Shown: piece by piece, positions 20,251-29,568 of the stretch
How positions within the stretch are numbered: the first letter of the stretch is position 1
Layout: each line of letters begins with the position of its first letter
Origin: Mesorhizobium sp. WSM4306
Lineage (GTDB): Bacteria > Pseudomonadota > Alphaproteobacteria > Rhizobiales > Rhizobiaceae
Reading direction: 5' to 3'
DNA length: 64,000 bases
Assembly (NCBI RefSeq): GCF_007003975.1
Contig: NZ_VFTC01000001.1
Location: 310,001 to 374,000 of the forward strand
The notes under the pieces: generated by a model
What the model was told of the DNA's origin: nothing
Database searches by the model: none
Seen by the model: the letters and a program-made list of their open reading frames with translations, nothing else
Made by a program: the position numbers and the translations under genes

Positions 20251-21303
20251 TCAGGCCCGACCAAACAATCGCCGCAAAGAGCGGGTGACGCGCTTGCGCA
20301 GCCATCGCAACCGGCTTCTGCGATCCAGAAAAGGCCTCACGCGCGGATCATCTCCCAGGCGGCCAAAGCGTCTGATGTGCTGCGCCAGGAATCCAGGCAC
20401 GAAATCGCGGCCATTGACGGCACCGAGCCGCTCCGCATTGGCGAGCACATAGTCGAGAACATCCGTACCCAACGGGATCTCATGCCTGCGATAGGCCGCC
20501 GATTGCTGCACATGGCCTCCGGCATAGGAGACGCCGGCAGATGCGTTGGCGCCGTGCAGACGATAGAGGCCCAGACATTCCGACAAGAGCAGGCTGCCGG
20601 CCGACAGATGCGCGCATGTTGCAGCTAGATAGTCAGTCCCTATCCTGGTCTTGAAGGGGAACGCCAGAACCGGTTCCAGTGCGCCACGTCTGAAAACCAT
20701 CGATGATGTCGGCGCCCACATCCAGCCATAGACCCCTGGCCCAAAATAGGTGACCGGATGATCCGATGTATAGGCGAGATCGGGCGCCATCTCGCCAAGC
20801 TGCTTGCCGGCCGGGATGATGGTCCCAAGGCCATCCGGCTTCGGACGCGGCTTGCGCAGCAGGGCATAGGTGCCGCCCAGCAATGTTCGGTCGCCTTCGA
20901 CCAGGAACACGTCCGAACTGGACAGCGCCGCAGAGCGCACTGCATTGAGATGGGCCGAAATATGCGCCAGGAGAAAATTCGGCAGCCAGACATCGTCGGC
21001 GTCAAGGAACGTCACAAAAGGCGCGTCAGCAGCGGCAAAGCCGTCGCGGAAGGCCGCCAGTTGGCCGCCATTTTGTGGCCGCACCAGGAGACGCAGGCGC
21101 GGGTCGCCGATTGACTGGAGAAGTTGGCGGACATGCTCGGCCGAGCCGTCGGTCGAGGCATCGTCGACGATGACGCAGTCCCAATTCCGGTAGGTCTGCG
21201 CCAGCACTGAACGGATCGCCTGTTCGACATAGGGCCGGTAATTGTAGCAGGTGATGACCACGGCCACGCGTGGTAGCTCAAACGGTGGGCGCTTCTCTTC
21301 CAT
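20251..21303 (-). CDS. Family 2 glycosyltransferase
   Basis: This 350-aa GT-A enzyme has the GT2 start VAVVITCYNYRPYVEQAI, the nucleotide-binding VIVDDASTDGS and the metal-binding FLDADDVWLPNF. It has no membrane segment. It should transfer a sugar from a nucleotide donor to a surface glycan. The ATG at 21303 is preferred over a GTG 18 nt upstream. No other polysaccharide genes are adjacent, so its product is unknown; it is probably a single-gene transcript between hmuQ and putA. Confidence 0.85.
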   Translation of the reverse strand: MEEKRPPFELPRVAVVITCYNYRPYVEQAIRSVLAQTYRNWDCVIVDDASTDGSAEHVRQLLQSIGDPRLRLLVRPQNGGQLAAFRDGFAAADAPFVTFLDADDVWLPNFLLAHISAHLNAVRSAALSSSDVFLVEGDRTLLGGTYALLRKPRPKPDGLGTIIPAGKQLGEMAPDLAYTSDHPVTYFGPGVYGWMWAPTSSMVFRRGALEPVLAFPFKTRIGTDYLAATCAHLSAGSLLLSECLGLYRLHGANASAGVSYAGGHVQQSAAYRRHEIPLGTDVLDYVLANAERLGAVNGRDFVPGFLAQHIRRFGRLGDDPRVRPFLDRRSRLRWLRKRVTRSLRRLFGRA

Positions 21304-21390
21304 CTGTTCGGCCTGGCCCACTCGAGTTGCTGTCTATATCAGCGCATATCCTTGCAACCCGACGCAAGCAAGCGAGCCACGAAAAGTCCC

Positions 21391-24300
21391 CTACGCCGCC
21401 GCCAGCAGGCTGGCATTGCCGCCGGCAGCGGTGGTGTCGACGCAGACGGCGCGTTCATGCGCATAGGCCGCCGGGTTAAGCACTTCGCTGACCAGCGGCA
21501 CGATCGGGCCGCTCCGGTTGGCGATGACCTTGCGCACGATGCGGGCTGCTTCCGGCTTGCCCGAGAAGGCGACAACATCGACGCGCAGCGAACGCGCCTC
21601 GACCGGGTCGGGCCGGCCGTCTATGGCCGCCAGCGGCAGGCCTTTACCGGTCAGCGCCGACAGGGCTGCCGGCGCGCCCGGAGCCACGGCCAGCACCGCA
21701 TTGCCGGCGGCCAGCGCCTGGATCGTCTGCGCAAGCAGCGTGTCGGCGTCAGGTCCGAGGCACAGCACCCGGCCGCGCGGCGACAGCGACAGCGTGTTGG
21801 CCTCGCCGGTCGGTCCGGGCAGATCGACCTGGCCGAAATCGATGCCGGCGGCAGCGCCTATCGCTGCCGCACCCTTGCCGCGCAGATGCTTTCTCAGAAT
21901 GGCGATGCGGTCCGGCCGCGTCGACCAGCCGCCAAGGTTCGGATCAGGCAGGTTGTCGGCGAGCTCGGTCGCCGTCACCTTGTGGCCGTCGGTAATCTCG
22001 GTGCCGGCCTCCGGTCCCTTGCGGAAACGCCGAAGATAGTGCGGACCGCCGGCCTTCGGCCCGGTGCCCGAAAGCCCCTCGCCGCCAAAGGGCTGCGAGC
22101 CGACGACGGCGCCGATCTGGTTGCGGTTGACATAGATGTTGCCGGCATGGATGCCGTCGACGAAATGCTGGACGCGGCCCTCGATGCGGGTGTGCAGGCC
22201 GAAGGTCAGGCCATAGCCCTTGCGGTTGATGGCGGCGATGACGGCATCGATCCCGTCGGCTTCGAAGCTCGCGACATGCAGCACCGGGCCGAACACTTCG
22301 CGCTCCATCTCCTCGATGCCTTTGACGCGGAACACATGCGGCGCGACGAAGCGGCCATCTTTCGGCGCTTCGAGCTTGGCGATCAGCCGCCCCTGAATGC
22401 CCATCGTGGTGCAATACTCGCGGATCGAACTCTGTGCCTCGTCGTCGATGACCGGACCGACATCGGTCGATATCTGCCAGGGATCGCCGATGGTGAGTGC
22501 TTCCATGGCGCCCTTCAGCATCTCCAGCATCTTCTTCTCGACGTCCTTCTGCACATAGAGCACGCGCAGCGCCGAGCAGCGCTGGCCGGCACTCTGGAAG
22601 GCAGACGCCAGGATGTCGCGCACCGCCTGTTCGGGCAGTGCGGTGGAATCGACGATCATGGCGTTGAGGCCTCCGGTCTCGGCGATCAGCATAGCGTCGG
22701 GCGCGGCCGTCTCGGCGAGCTGTTTCTCGATCAGTTTTGCAACCTCGGTCGAGCCCGTGAAGCAGACGCCGGCAATGCGCGGATCCGCAGTCAGCGGCGC
22801 GCCGACCGACGGGCCATCGCCAGGCAGAAGCTGGATGACGTCTTCCGGCACGCCGGCTTCGCGCAACAGTTCGACGGCGCGGAAGGCGATCAGCGGCGTC
22901 TGTTCGGCTGGCTTGGCGATGACCGAATTGCCGGTGACGAGCGCGGCCGCGATCTGGCCGGTGAAGATGGCGAGCGGGAAATTCCAAGGCGAGATGCAGA
23001 CTATGGCGCCCCGCGCCTCGGTGCCCGCTTCGTTGTTCGCTGCCTCGGCAGCGTAGTAGCGCAGGAAGTCGACGGCTTCGCGTACTTCGGCGACGCCGTC
23101 GGCCAGTGACTTGCCGGCCTCACGGGTGGCGAGCGCGAAGAACTCGACGGCATTGGCCTCATAGAGATCGGCGGCGCGGTTGAGGATCGCGGCACGCTCG
23201 GCGACGGGCCGCTTTGCCCAGGCAGGCTGCGCCTCCACCGCAAAGCGCACGGCCGTCGCGACCTGCTTGGCGGCGGCTTCGCTGACCGTGCCGACGACCT
23301 CGTCGGGTCTTGCCGGATTGATCACCGGGCGCTGCTTGCCGTAGCCGGCCGCACGCGTGATCGGCTTGGCATGCCAGCGCTCAGGCCCGGCGAAGGCCGC
23401 CCTGGCCTTGTCGATCGCCGCCAGCGTCACCGGATCGGTGATGTCGAACCCCTTCGAATTGCGGCGGGCGGCGCCGAAGATCGTCGCCGGACGCGCGATT
23501 GCCGGATTGGCGGCCGGACCCTGGTTCTCGACCGTTTCGAGCGGATCACGTGCAATATCCTCCGGCTCGACATCCTCGTCGGTCAACTGGTGGACGAAGG
23601 AGGAATTGGCGCCATTCTCGAGCAGGCGGCGCACCAGATAGGCAAGCAGATCGGAGTGCGCGCCGACCGGCGCATAGATGCGGCAGCGCGTGCCTTCGGA
23701 CTTGCGCACCGTCTCGTGTAGCGCCTCGCCCATGCCGTGCAGACGCTGGAACTCGAAGGCGTCGCGGCTGTCAGCCATCGACAGGATGGCGGCAACGGTG
23801 TGGGCGTTATGGGTCGCGAATTGGGGATAGATGCGGTCGGTCATGCCAAGCAGTTTTTTGGCGCAGGCGACGTAGGAAACATCGGTGTTGGCTTTGCGGG
23901 TGAAAACGGGGTAGCCGGAAAGCCCGAGCGTCTGGGCCCGCTTGATCTCGGTGTCCCAATAGGCGCCCTTGACCAGCCGCACCATGATGTTGCGGTTGTA
24001 CTTTTTCGCCAGCGCATAGAGCCAGTCGATGGTGAAGGCCGCACGCGGCCCATAGGCCTGGACGACGACGCCAAAGCCGTTCCAGCCGGCGAGCTCCGGT
24101 TCGGACAGCACGCGTTCGATGACATCCAGCGACAGATCCAGCCGGTCGGCTTCCTCGGCGTCGATGTTGAGGCCCATGCGCGAATGCCGCGCGGCCAGCG
24201 CCAGCGACAGCAGCCGCTCAGCCATCACCGGCAGCATCTTTTCCTTCTGCGCCTCTTCATAGCGCGGATGCAGCGCCGACAGCTTGACCGAGATGCCGTG

Positions 24301-24999
24301 GTTCTGCCGGATATCCGGACCGTTCGAGCCTGAATCGAGCGAGGAAATGGCGTCGGCATAGGCCTTGAGATAGCGCAGCGCGTCGGCCTCGGTGCGGGCC
24401 GCCTCGCCCAGCATGTCGAAGGAATAGAGATAACCTTTCTGGATCATCGGCCGGCCGCGCTTGATCGCCTCGGCAATGGTTCGGCCGAGCACGAACTGCT
24501 CGCCCATCTCGCGCATGGCGGCGGCGACCGCCTTGCGGATGACCGGTTCGCCCAGCCGCCGAACCATCGAGCGCAGCGTGCCTTCGATGCCGCCCTCGCC
24601 CTCGTCGAGCACACGGCCGGTCAGCATCAGCGCCCAGGTCGAGGCATTGACGAAGATCGAGCTCGAACCGCCCGAATGCGCCGACCAGTCATGCGGCGCG
24701 ATCTTGTCGGCGATGAGGTCGTCCATGGTCTCGGTGTCGGGCACGCGCAGCAGCGCCTCGGCCAGGCACATCAGCGCCACGCCTTCCTTGGTGGAAAGGC
24801 CATAGGCCGAGAGAAAAACCTCCATCAGCCGCGGGTCGGACGAGCCGCGCACCGCCCGCACCAGATCGGCAGCGCGGGCCGAGATCGCATCGCGGTCTTC
24901 GCTGGAAAGCCCGGTTGCTTCGGCAAGCCTCTTCACCGCGGCGTCTTCGTCGGGCAGGTAGTTGGCGCGGATCTGCTGGCGGATGGTGTCGAGCGGCAT
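21391..24999 (-). CDS. putA: Bifunctional proline dehydrogenase / delta-1-pyrroline-5-carboxylate dehydrogenase PutA
   Basis: This 1202-aa enzyme oxidises proline to glutamate in two steps at the inner membrane. It has an N-terminal helical arm, then the FAD-dependent proline dehydrogenase barrel (GYLYSFDMLGEAARTEADA, VRLVKGAYWDTEIKRAQ). The NAD-dependent aldehyde dehydrogenase domain from about residue 560 holds ISPWNFPLAIFTG, Glu in ETGGLNAMI and the catalytic Cys in SAGQRCSALRV. A C-terminal ALDH-like superfamily domain follows. It lacks the N-terminal ribbon-helix-helix DNA-binding domain of enterobacterial PutA, so it should not be its own repressor. The divergent Lrp-type gene fits that job. 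Confidence 0.95.
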   Translation of the reverse strand: MPLDTIRQQIRANYLPDEDAAVKRLAEATGLSSEDRDAISARAADLVRAVRGSSDPRLMEVFLSAYGLSTKEGVALMCLAEALLRVPDTETMDDLIADKIAPHDWSAHSGGSSSIFVNASTWALMLTGRVLDEGEGGIEGTLRSMVRRLGEPVIRKAVAAAMREMGEQFVLGRTIAEAIKRGRPMIQKGYLYSFDMLGEAARTEADALRYLKAYADAISSLDSGSNGPDIRQNHGISVKLSALHPRYEEAQKEKMLPVMAERLLSLALAARHSRMGLNIDAEEADRLDLSLDVIERVLSEPELAGWNGFGVVVQAYGPRAAFTIDWLYALAKKYNRNIMVRLVKGAYWDTEIKRAQTLGLSGYPVFTRKANTDVSYVACAKKLLGMTDRIYPQFATHNAHTVAAILSMADSRDAFEFQRLHGMGEALHETVRKSEGTRCRIYAPVGAHSDLLAYLVRRLLENGANSSFVHQLTDEDVEPEDIARDPLETVENQGPAANPAIARPATIFGAARRNSKGFDITDPVTLAAIDKARAAFAGPERWHAKPITRAAGYGKQRPVINPARPDEVVGTVSEAAAKQVATAVRFAVEAQPAWAKRPVAERAAILNRAADLYEANAVEFFALATREAGKSLADGVAEVREAVDFLRYYAAEAANNEAGTEARGAIVCISPWNFPLAIFTGQIAAALVTGNSVIAKPAEQTPLIAFRAVELLREAGVPEDVIQLLPGDGPSVGAPLTADPRIAGVCFTGSTEVAKLIEKQLAETAAPDAMLIAETGGLNAMIVDSTALPEQAVRDILASAFQSAGQRCSALRVLYVQKDVEKKMLEMLKGAMEALTIGDPWQISTDVGPVIDDEAQSSIREYCTTMGIQGRLIAKLEAPKDGRFVAPHVFRVKGIEEMEREVFGPVLHVASFEADGIDAVIAAINRKGYGLTFGLHTRIEGRVQHFVDGIHAGNIYVNRNQIGAVVGSQPFGGEGLSGTGPKAGGPHYLRRFRKGPEAGTEITDGHKVTATELADNLPDPNLGGWSTRPDRIAILRKHLRGKGAAAIGAAAGIDFGQVDLPGPTGEANTLSLSPRGRVLCLGPDADTLLAQTIQALAAGNAVLAVAPGAPAALSALTGKGLPLAAIDGRPDPVEARSLRVDVVAFSGKPEAARIVRKVIANRSGPIVPLVSEVLNPAAYAHERAVCVDTTAAGGNASLLAAA

Positions 25000-25157
25000 G
25001 GCGGTCCCTGCGGAGCGAGCATCTGGGAGCGGGCCGGCGGTCGCCGGACCGAATGGCGCAAGCTAGCACAGAGCCGTATTTTCATCCGGTCTAAAGAAAT
25101 CGACATGACAGGCCGATCGATCTATCATTGCGATCAATTTCCATCAAATGGACTGCA

Positions 25158-25616
25158 ATGTCGGTGACAGAAGACCAATTGGACCGCATCAATAAAAACA
25201 TCCTGTCGGCGCTGGCGCGCGACGGGCGGTTGTCGATGTCGGAGCTGGCCGGCAAGGTCGGCCTCTCGAAGACGCCGGTGCAGGCGCGGGTAAAGCGCTT
25301 GGAGAAGGACGGCTACATCAGAGGCTACCAGGCGATCATCGATCGCGAGCGCATGGGCGAAGGCCATGTCGCCTTCGTCCAGGTCAAACTGTCGGATACG
25401 CGCTCGGCCGCCCTCGACGCGTTCAACCGCGCGGTGCAGGCCGTGCCGGAAATCGAGCAATGCCACATGATGGCGTCGAGCTTCGACTATCTGCTGAAAG
25501 TCCGCACCACCGACATCGCCGCCTACCGCCGCGTGCTCGGCGAGCGCATCTCGGCCCTCCCCCACGTCGCCCAGACCTCGACCTTCGTGGCGATGGAGAC
25601 GGTGAAGGACCGCTGA
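25158..25616 (+). CDS. putR: Lrp/AsnC family regulator of putA (PutR)
   Basis: This 152-aa protein has an N-terminal HTH (LARDGRLSMSELAGKVGLSK, then PVQARVKRLEKDGYIRGY) and a C-terminal RAM ligand domain with GHVAFVQVKLSD and CHMMASSFDYLLKVRT. Lrp-type PutR proteins activate putA when proline is present. It is divergent from putA across about 160 nt, which would hold both promoters and the binding sites. The ATG at 25158 gives the usual family N terminus. It ends 4 nt from the convergent peroxidase gene. Confidence 0.88.
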   Translation: MSVTEDQLDRINKNILSALARDGRLSMSELAGKVGLSKTPVQARVKRLEKDGYIRGYQAIIDRERMGEGHVAFVQVKLSDTRSAALDAFNRAVQAVPEIEQCHMMASSFDYLLKVRTTDIAAYRRVLGERISALPHVAQTSTFVAMETVKDR

Positions 25617-25620
25617 CTCC

Positions 25621-26820
25621 TCAGTCCGACAGCGTCTTCAAAAACGCCACCAGCGCCGCGCGCTCGCGGTCCGACAGCTGCAGCGGGTGGACCTCTGAGG
25701 TGCCCTCGACAGCAGCGGGTGCCGCCGAATAATGCGCCACCACCTCCTCCAGCGATGAGAACTGTCCGGCATGCATGTAGGGCGGCCTCGTCGCCGCGCC
25801 CCGCAACGACGGCGTCTTGTAGGCGCGCATCAGTTCGGGCGCGTCCTTGACCATGAAGCGCAGTTCGCCGCAGGCGCCGGCGTCACCATCGCGGAACGCG
25901 CCGAAGCAGTTGAACGGATCAGCTTCAACCTGCGCCACTGCATCGAAGCGGCCGCGATCCAGCGGCAAATCCTTGACCGGTGGCACGCCGGTGTTGTGGA
26001 AACTGTTGTCGGTGAAGCGCGGACCGTTATGGCAGGTCACGCAATTGGCCTTGCCGATGAACAGTTTCAGCCCGAGCATTTCCTCCGGCGAAAAGGCATC
26101 GTCGGCTTTCGGCTTGGCGCCGGACGCCAGGTCGATGGCGAAACGGTCGAAGCGCGTCTGCGCCGGTTCGATCGACCGTTCGAAGGCGGCGATCGCCTTG
26201 CCGATGTTGGCAAAGACGCGGTTGACGTCGTCCATTTGGGCCGCAGTCATCGCCTTCCATGCGGCTTGCTCGGCTTCATTGCCAAGCGGGCTGGCGTTGG
26301 CCGGCACAGCGGAAAGGTCAGGCAGCGGCCCGAAGATGCGCTCGTAGCGGGCGCCGAAACGCTTCTGGATGTAATGCGCGAAGGCGGCGCGGTTTCCCGC
26401 CTGCTCGAGCGGGTTTTCCAGCGGCGTCAGCGCCTGCGCCCACAGGCTGTCGCGCCGTCCATCCCAGAAGAACCACGGATTGCGCGCCACACCGGCCAGC
26501 GGCATCGAGCGCCGGTTGGTGCGGCCGACGCCGATGGCTTGCGGCAGGTCGTCCTGGAACTGCCGGTCGATCTTGTGGCAGGTCGAGCACGACACGTTGC
26601 CGTCATGGCTCATGCCCTGGTCGAAGAACAAAGTGGAGCCCAAAGCCGCTGCGGCCGGCACGTCGGCAAAGCGGTTGGTGGCATCGGGCTTCAGCGCCGG
26701 CAAGGCGTTCAGCGCCAGCGCGGCAATGGTCTTCTTCTCGGCATCGGAAAAATCCGGCTTGCCGCAGGCGGCAACCTGCAAAACCGCCGCCAGTGCCAGA
26801 AAGCGCAACAGGCGGTTCAT
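25621..26820 (-). CDS. Dihaem cytochrome c peroxidase / MauG-like protein (lipoprotein)
   Basis: This 399-aa protein opens with a lipoprotein signal peptide (lipobox VAAC near residue 19). Two c-type haem motifs follow: CSTCH in the first domain (DGNVSCSTCHKIDRQFQDD) and CVTCH in the second (KANCVTCHNGPRFTDNSFHN). The C terminus has KTPSLRGAATRPPYMHAGQF, typical of bacterial cytochrome c peroxidases. It may reduce hydrogen peroxide in the periplasm or oxidise a partner, as MauG does. The FixH-like gene starts upstream and ends 4 nt before this one, so the two form an operon. Confidence 0.86.
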   Translation of the reverse strand: MNRLLRFLALAAVLQVAACGKPDFSDAEKKTIAALALNALPALKPDATNRFADVPAAAALGSTLFFDQGMSHDGNVSCSTCHKIDRQFQDDLPQAIGVGRTNRRSMPLAGVARNPWFFWDGRRDSLWAQALTPLENPLEQAGNRAAFAHYIQKRFGARYERIFGPLPDLSAVPANASPLGNEAEQAAWKAMTAAQMDDVNRVFANIGKAIAAFERSIEPAQTRFDRFAIDLASGAKPKADDAFSPEEMLGLKLFIGKANCVTCHNGPRFTDNSFHNTGVPPVKDLPLDRGRFDAVAQVEADPFNCFGAFRDGDAGACGELRFMVKDAPELMRAYKTPSLRGAATRPPYMHAGQFSSLEEVVAHYSAAPAAVEGTSEVHPLQLSDRERAALVAFLKTLSD

Positions 26821-26824
26821 CTGG

Positions 26825-27268
26825 TCACAGCACCACGTTGAAGACGACCGTGTCGGAACCGGCTGCGGCTGAAATGGCGAAGCGCAACTGCCACACGCCG
26901 CTCATGGTGAATTTCAGCCCCTCGATGCGGTATCGCCCCTCGCCCAGATAGTCGGTCGCCTGCGGACTGGTCGGCAGGCCGTGATTGTGCTGCGGCATGC
27001 CGCCGGAGACCGAGATCGCCGCACCTTCCACAGGATCGCCTTTGACCGTCTTCAGGGTGAGCAGCCAGGATTGCAGCTCGCCTTGTTTGATAACGCCCCG
27101 CTCCGGCTGGAAACTGGCGACAAACAAGCCGTTCGCCGTTTTCTTCGAGCGCGAAATATCCGGGCCTGGCGCCGATTGCGGCGCGGTCAGATAGACGATC
27201 GCCAGTATGCCGGCCAGCAAGGCGGCCAGACCAAGGCCCGCAAGAAGATAACGCCATAGTGATGCCAA
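26825..27268 (-). CDS. FixH/YtkA-like membrane-anchored protein
   Basis: This 147-aa protein has one N-terminal membrane segment (YLLAGLGLAALLAGILAIVY) and a periplasmic beta-sandwich domain. NGLFVASFQPERG and GGMPQHNHGLPTSP, with its cluster of His and Met, resemble YtkA/FixH or auxin-binding-like domains; the His/Met pair could bind copper. It overlaps no other gene and is followed 4 nt later by the dihaem peroxidase, which it may help assemble or supply. The exact role is unknown. Confidence 0.7.
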   Translation of the reverse strand: MASLWRYLLAGLGLAALLAGILAIVYLTAPQSAPGPDISRSKKTANGLFVASFQPERGVIKQGELQSWLLTLKTVKGDPVEGAAISVSGGMPQHNHGLPTSPQATDYLGEGRYRIEGLKFTMSGVWQLRFAISAAAGSDTVVFNVVL

Positions 27269-27422
27269 ACCGGTTCCTCTTCAAACATAACGTCACGGGA
27301 AGCAGTTCGCGTCCCGCCGCTGCTGTGGGAAAACGCTTCTGGCGCAAAAAACCGCCGCCGCCAAGCATGGCGCTGCCGGCCGCAAAAAGCTACAGGACCG
27401 AAACCAAACCCGAGGGAGAGTT

Positions 27423-28343
27423 ATGGCAGCAGACGGCGTCGCTTCGATCGGTGAATGCATGCTCGAACTGTCCGGCCAGACCGGGCCCAACTGGCGCATG
27501 GGCTTTGCCGGCGACACGTTCAACACGCTGTGGGCACTGCATGCGCTGAGCGGCGAGAGGCCCGCCACTTACGTCTCTGCCTTCGGCGACGATCCGTTCT
27601 CGCAGGGTCAGATTTCCTTTTTCGCAGAAAACGGCATCGGCATCGGCGCCAGCCCGGTCATCCCGGGTGCCCGGCCCGGCCTTTACGCCATCACCTTGAC
27701 CGGCGCCGAACGCGCCTTCACCTATTGGCGCAGCGACGCGGCGGCCAGACGGCTTGCCTCGGACCCGGTTGCCTTGGCAAAAAGCCTTGAAAACCAGGCT
27801 CTTGTGTATTTTTCCGGAATCACTTTGGCAATTCTGGACGCCGCCGCACGCAAGACGTTGCTGGCAGCGGTGGCCAAGGCCCGCGTTGCCGGTTCGCTGG
27901 TCGCCTTCGACCCCAACTACCGGCCGCGCCTCTGGCAGAGTCGCGAAGAGGCGCAAGCTGCGATCCTCGATGCGCTTGCCGTCACCGACATCGCGCTGCC
28001 AACCTTCCCGGACGAGCAGATGCTGTTCGGCGACACCGCGCCGCAAGCGACCGCAGCGCGGTTTGGAAAACTGGTCGGCGAAGTCGTCGTCAAGAATGGC
28101 GAGGAGCCGGCATTGATCGCCACTGGCGGAACCCTGCAGCCGGTTCCGGCCCAGCATGTCGCCACCCCGGTCGACACCACCGGCGCCGGCGATTCCTTCA
28201 ATGGCGGCTATCTCGCCGCCCGGCTTGCCGGCCACGCGCCGGCAGAGGCCGTGCAACGCGCCCATCGCGTTGCCGCCGCTGTCGTGCAGGTCCGCGGCGC
28301 CCTGGCGCCGTTCGAGACGCTTAGGACGGCGTTCGACAGTTGA
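27423..28343 (+). CDS. kdgK: Sugar kinase, PfkB family (2-keto-3-deoxygluconate kinase-like)
   Basis: This 306-aa ribokinase-fold enzyme has IGECMLELSG and GFAGDTFNTLWAL at the substrate end, and the PfkB signature 2 DTTGAGDSFNGGYLAA, where the Asp is the catalytic base. YFSGITLAIL and FDPNYRPRLW fit the KDG-kinase branch. It would phosphorylate 2-keto-3-deoxygluconate for the Entner-Doudoroff pathway. The SD GAGGGAGAG lies just before the ATG. It is convergent with galM; both concern sugars but are on opposite strands. Confidence 0.82.
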   Translation: MAADGVASIGECMLELSGQTGPNWRMGFAGDTFNTLWALHALSGERPATYVSAFGDDPFSQGQISFFAENGIGIGASPVIPGARPGLYAITLTGAERAFTYWRSDAAARRLASDPVALAKSLENQALVYFSGITLAILDAAARKTLLAAVAKARVAGSLVAFDPNYRPRLWQSREEAQAAILDALAVTDIALPTFPDEQMLFGDTAPQATAARFGKLVGEVVVKNGEEPALIATGGTLQPVPAQHVATPVDTTGAGDSFNGGYLAARLAGHAPAEAVQRAHRVAAAVVQVRGALAPFETLRTAFDS

Positions 28344-28347
28344 GTTC

Positions 28348-29367
28348 TCAAGGTAGGCGGAAGCGGTATTCCGTCACCTGATGATAGATCTGGCCCGGCC
28401 ACAGCGTGGCCTGCGGGAAATAGGGCCGGTTCGGCGCATCGGGCCAGGCCTGTGCTTCCAGACAAAAGCCGGAAAATGCCTTGTAGCGCCGCCCGTCCAG
28501 GCCGCCTGAGGTCGGCGTGACATATTGGCCGGTGTAAAGCTGTAGGCCAGGCTCGGTGGTCCAGACCTCCATCTCGACGCCTGAATTGGCGCCTTGCGCC
28601 CACGCCACCTGGTGAAGCGGACCACGGCTGGACGCAAGGCAGAAATTGACGTCGTAGGGGAGCTGCTCGCCCTCCGTTTCCATGCGCAGCGGCCGCGCCT
28701 GGCGGAAGTCAAAAGGGGTATCGTCGACAGGCTTGACGACGCCGGTCGGGATCATCTCGCCATCAACCGGCGTGTAGGCGCCGGCATTCAGCATCAGGCG
28801 GTGGTCGAGGATGTCACTGGTGCCGCCATCGTCGAGATTGAAGTAGGAATGCTGCGCCAGATTGCACAGCGTCGGCTCCTCGCAGGTCGCCGTCAGTTCC
28901 ATCGAGAGCGTGCCGGGGATCTTCAGCCGGTAGGTGCAGGTGACGTCGAGCGCGCCGGGGAAGCCCATCGTGCCGTCGGGATCGTGCAGCGTCAGCGTGA
29001 CAAAATCCCGGCCGTGCAGCGAAACCGTCCATGGTCGGTGGAAAAAACCCCGCGAACCGCCATGCAGCGTGTGCTTGCCTAGGAAATTGCGTTCGGTCTG
29101 GTAACGCTGGCCGGCGATGGTGAAGCGGCCGTCGCGGATGCGGTTGGCATAACGGCCGACGACCGCGCCGAAGAAGGCCCGGTCGGTTTCGTAGGGCTCG
29201 AAGCGGTCATAGCCCAGCACCAGCGGCGCATCGTGGCCGGCGAGCCGCAGATCCTGAATGATCGCCCCGAGCCCGATGATGTTGGCACTGATACCGCCGC
29301 CACGGATGGTGAAACGACGGACGGATTCGCCCGCCTGCGTCGTGCCGAAGACTTCGCCGTCCTTCAT
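28348..29367 (-). CDS. galM: Aldose 1-epimerase
   Basis: This 339-aa galactose-mutarotase fold protein has the active-site landmarks GRYANRIRDGRF, HGGSRGFFHRPW, HSYFNLDDGG (catalytic His) and FCLEAQAWPDAPN (catalytic Glu). It interconverts alpha and beta anomers of aldoses. The ATG at 29367 is chosen; a TTG 12 nt upstream is less likely. A rhizobial palindromic repeat lies just upstream of the start. Confidence 0.88.
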   Translation of the reverse strand: MKDGEVFGTTQAGESVRRFTIRGGGISANIIGLGAIIQDLRLAGHDAPLVLGYDRFEPYETDRAFFGAVVGRYANRIRDGRFTIAGQRYQTERNFLGKHTLHGGSRGFFHRPWTVSLHGRDFVTLTLHDPDGTMGFPGALDVTCTYRLKIPGTLSMELTATCEEPTLCNLAQHSYFNLDDGGTSDILDHRLMLNAGAYTPVDGEMIPTGVVKPVDDTPFDFRQARPLRMETEGEQLPYDVNFCLASSRGPLHQVAWAQGANSGVEMEVWTTEPGLQLYTGQYVTPTSGGLDGRRYKAFSGFCLEAQAWPDAPNRPYFPQATLWPGQIYHQVTEYRFRLP

Positions 29368-29405
29368 CGCTATGCCCAAATGCTAATTCGTCGATCTACG
29401 GACTT

Positions 29406-29507
29406 AGAGCAATTCCAGGAAAAGTGTGAAACGGTTTTTCCGTCAGGAATTGCATCAAACAAAGAAAAAGAGCGGTTTGACGTTTCCGTGAAACGGTGAA
29501 CCGCTCT
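29406..29507. repeat. RIME-like rhizobial palindromic intergenic element
   Basis: A repeat of about 102 bp made of two palindromes lies between galM and gabD. The first is GCAATTCC...GGAATTGC around AAACGG. The second is AGAGCGGTT...AACCGCTCT with an inner GTTTC/GAAAC pair. This layout matches the rhizobia-specific intergenic mosaic elements (RIME). Transcribed, it would fold into two stable hairpins. Confidence 0.7.
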
Positions 29508-29568
29508 AGGCCGGCTGAACGTGGTCTGGCAAGGGCAGGCACGCGGCCTGCCCCTGCCCGTCAATGGT

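Noticed and set aside
21352..23109. 585-aa plus-strand open frame opposite putA
   Set aside because: It lies wholly within the confirmed PutA aldehyde dehydrogenase region and shows no family motif.
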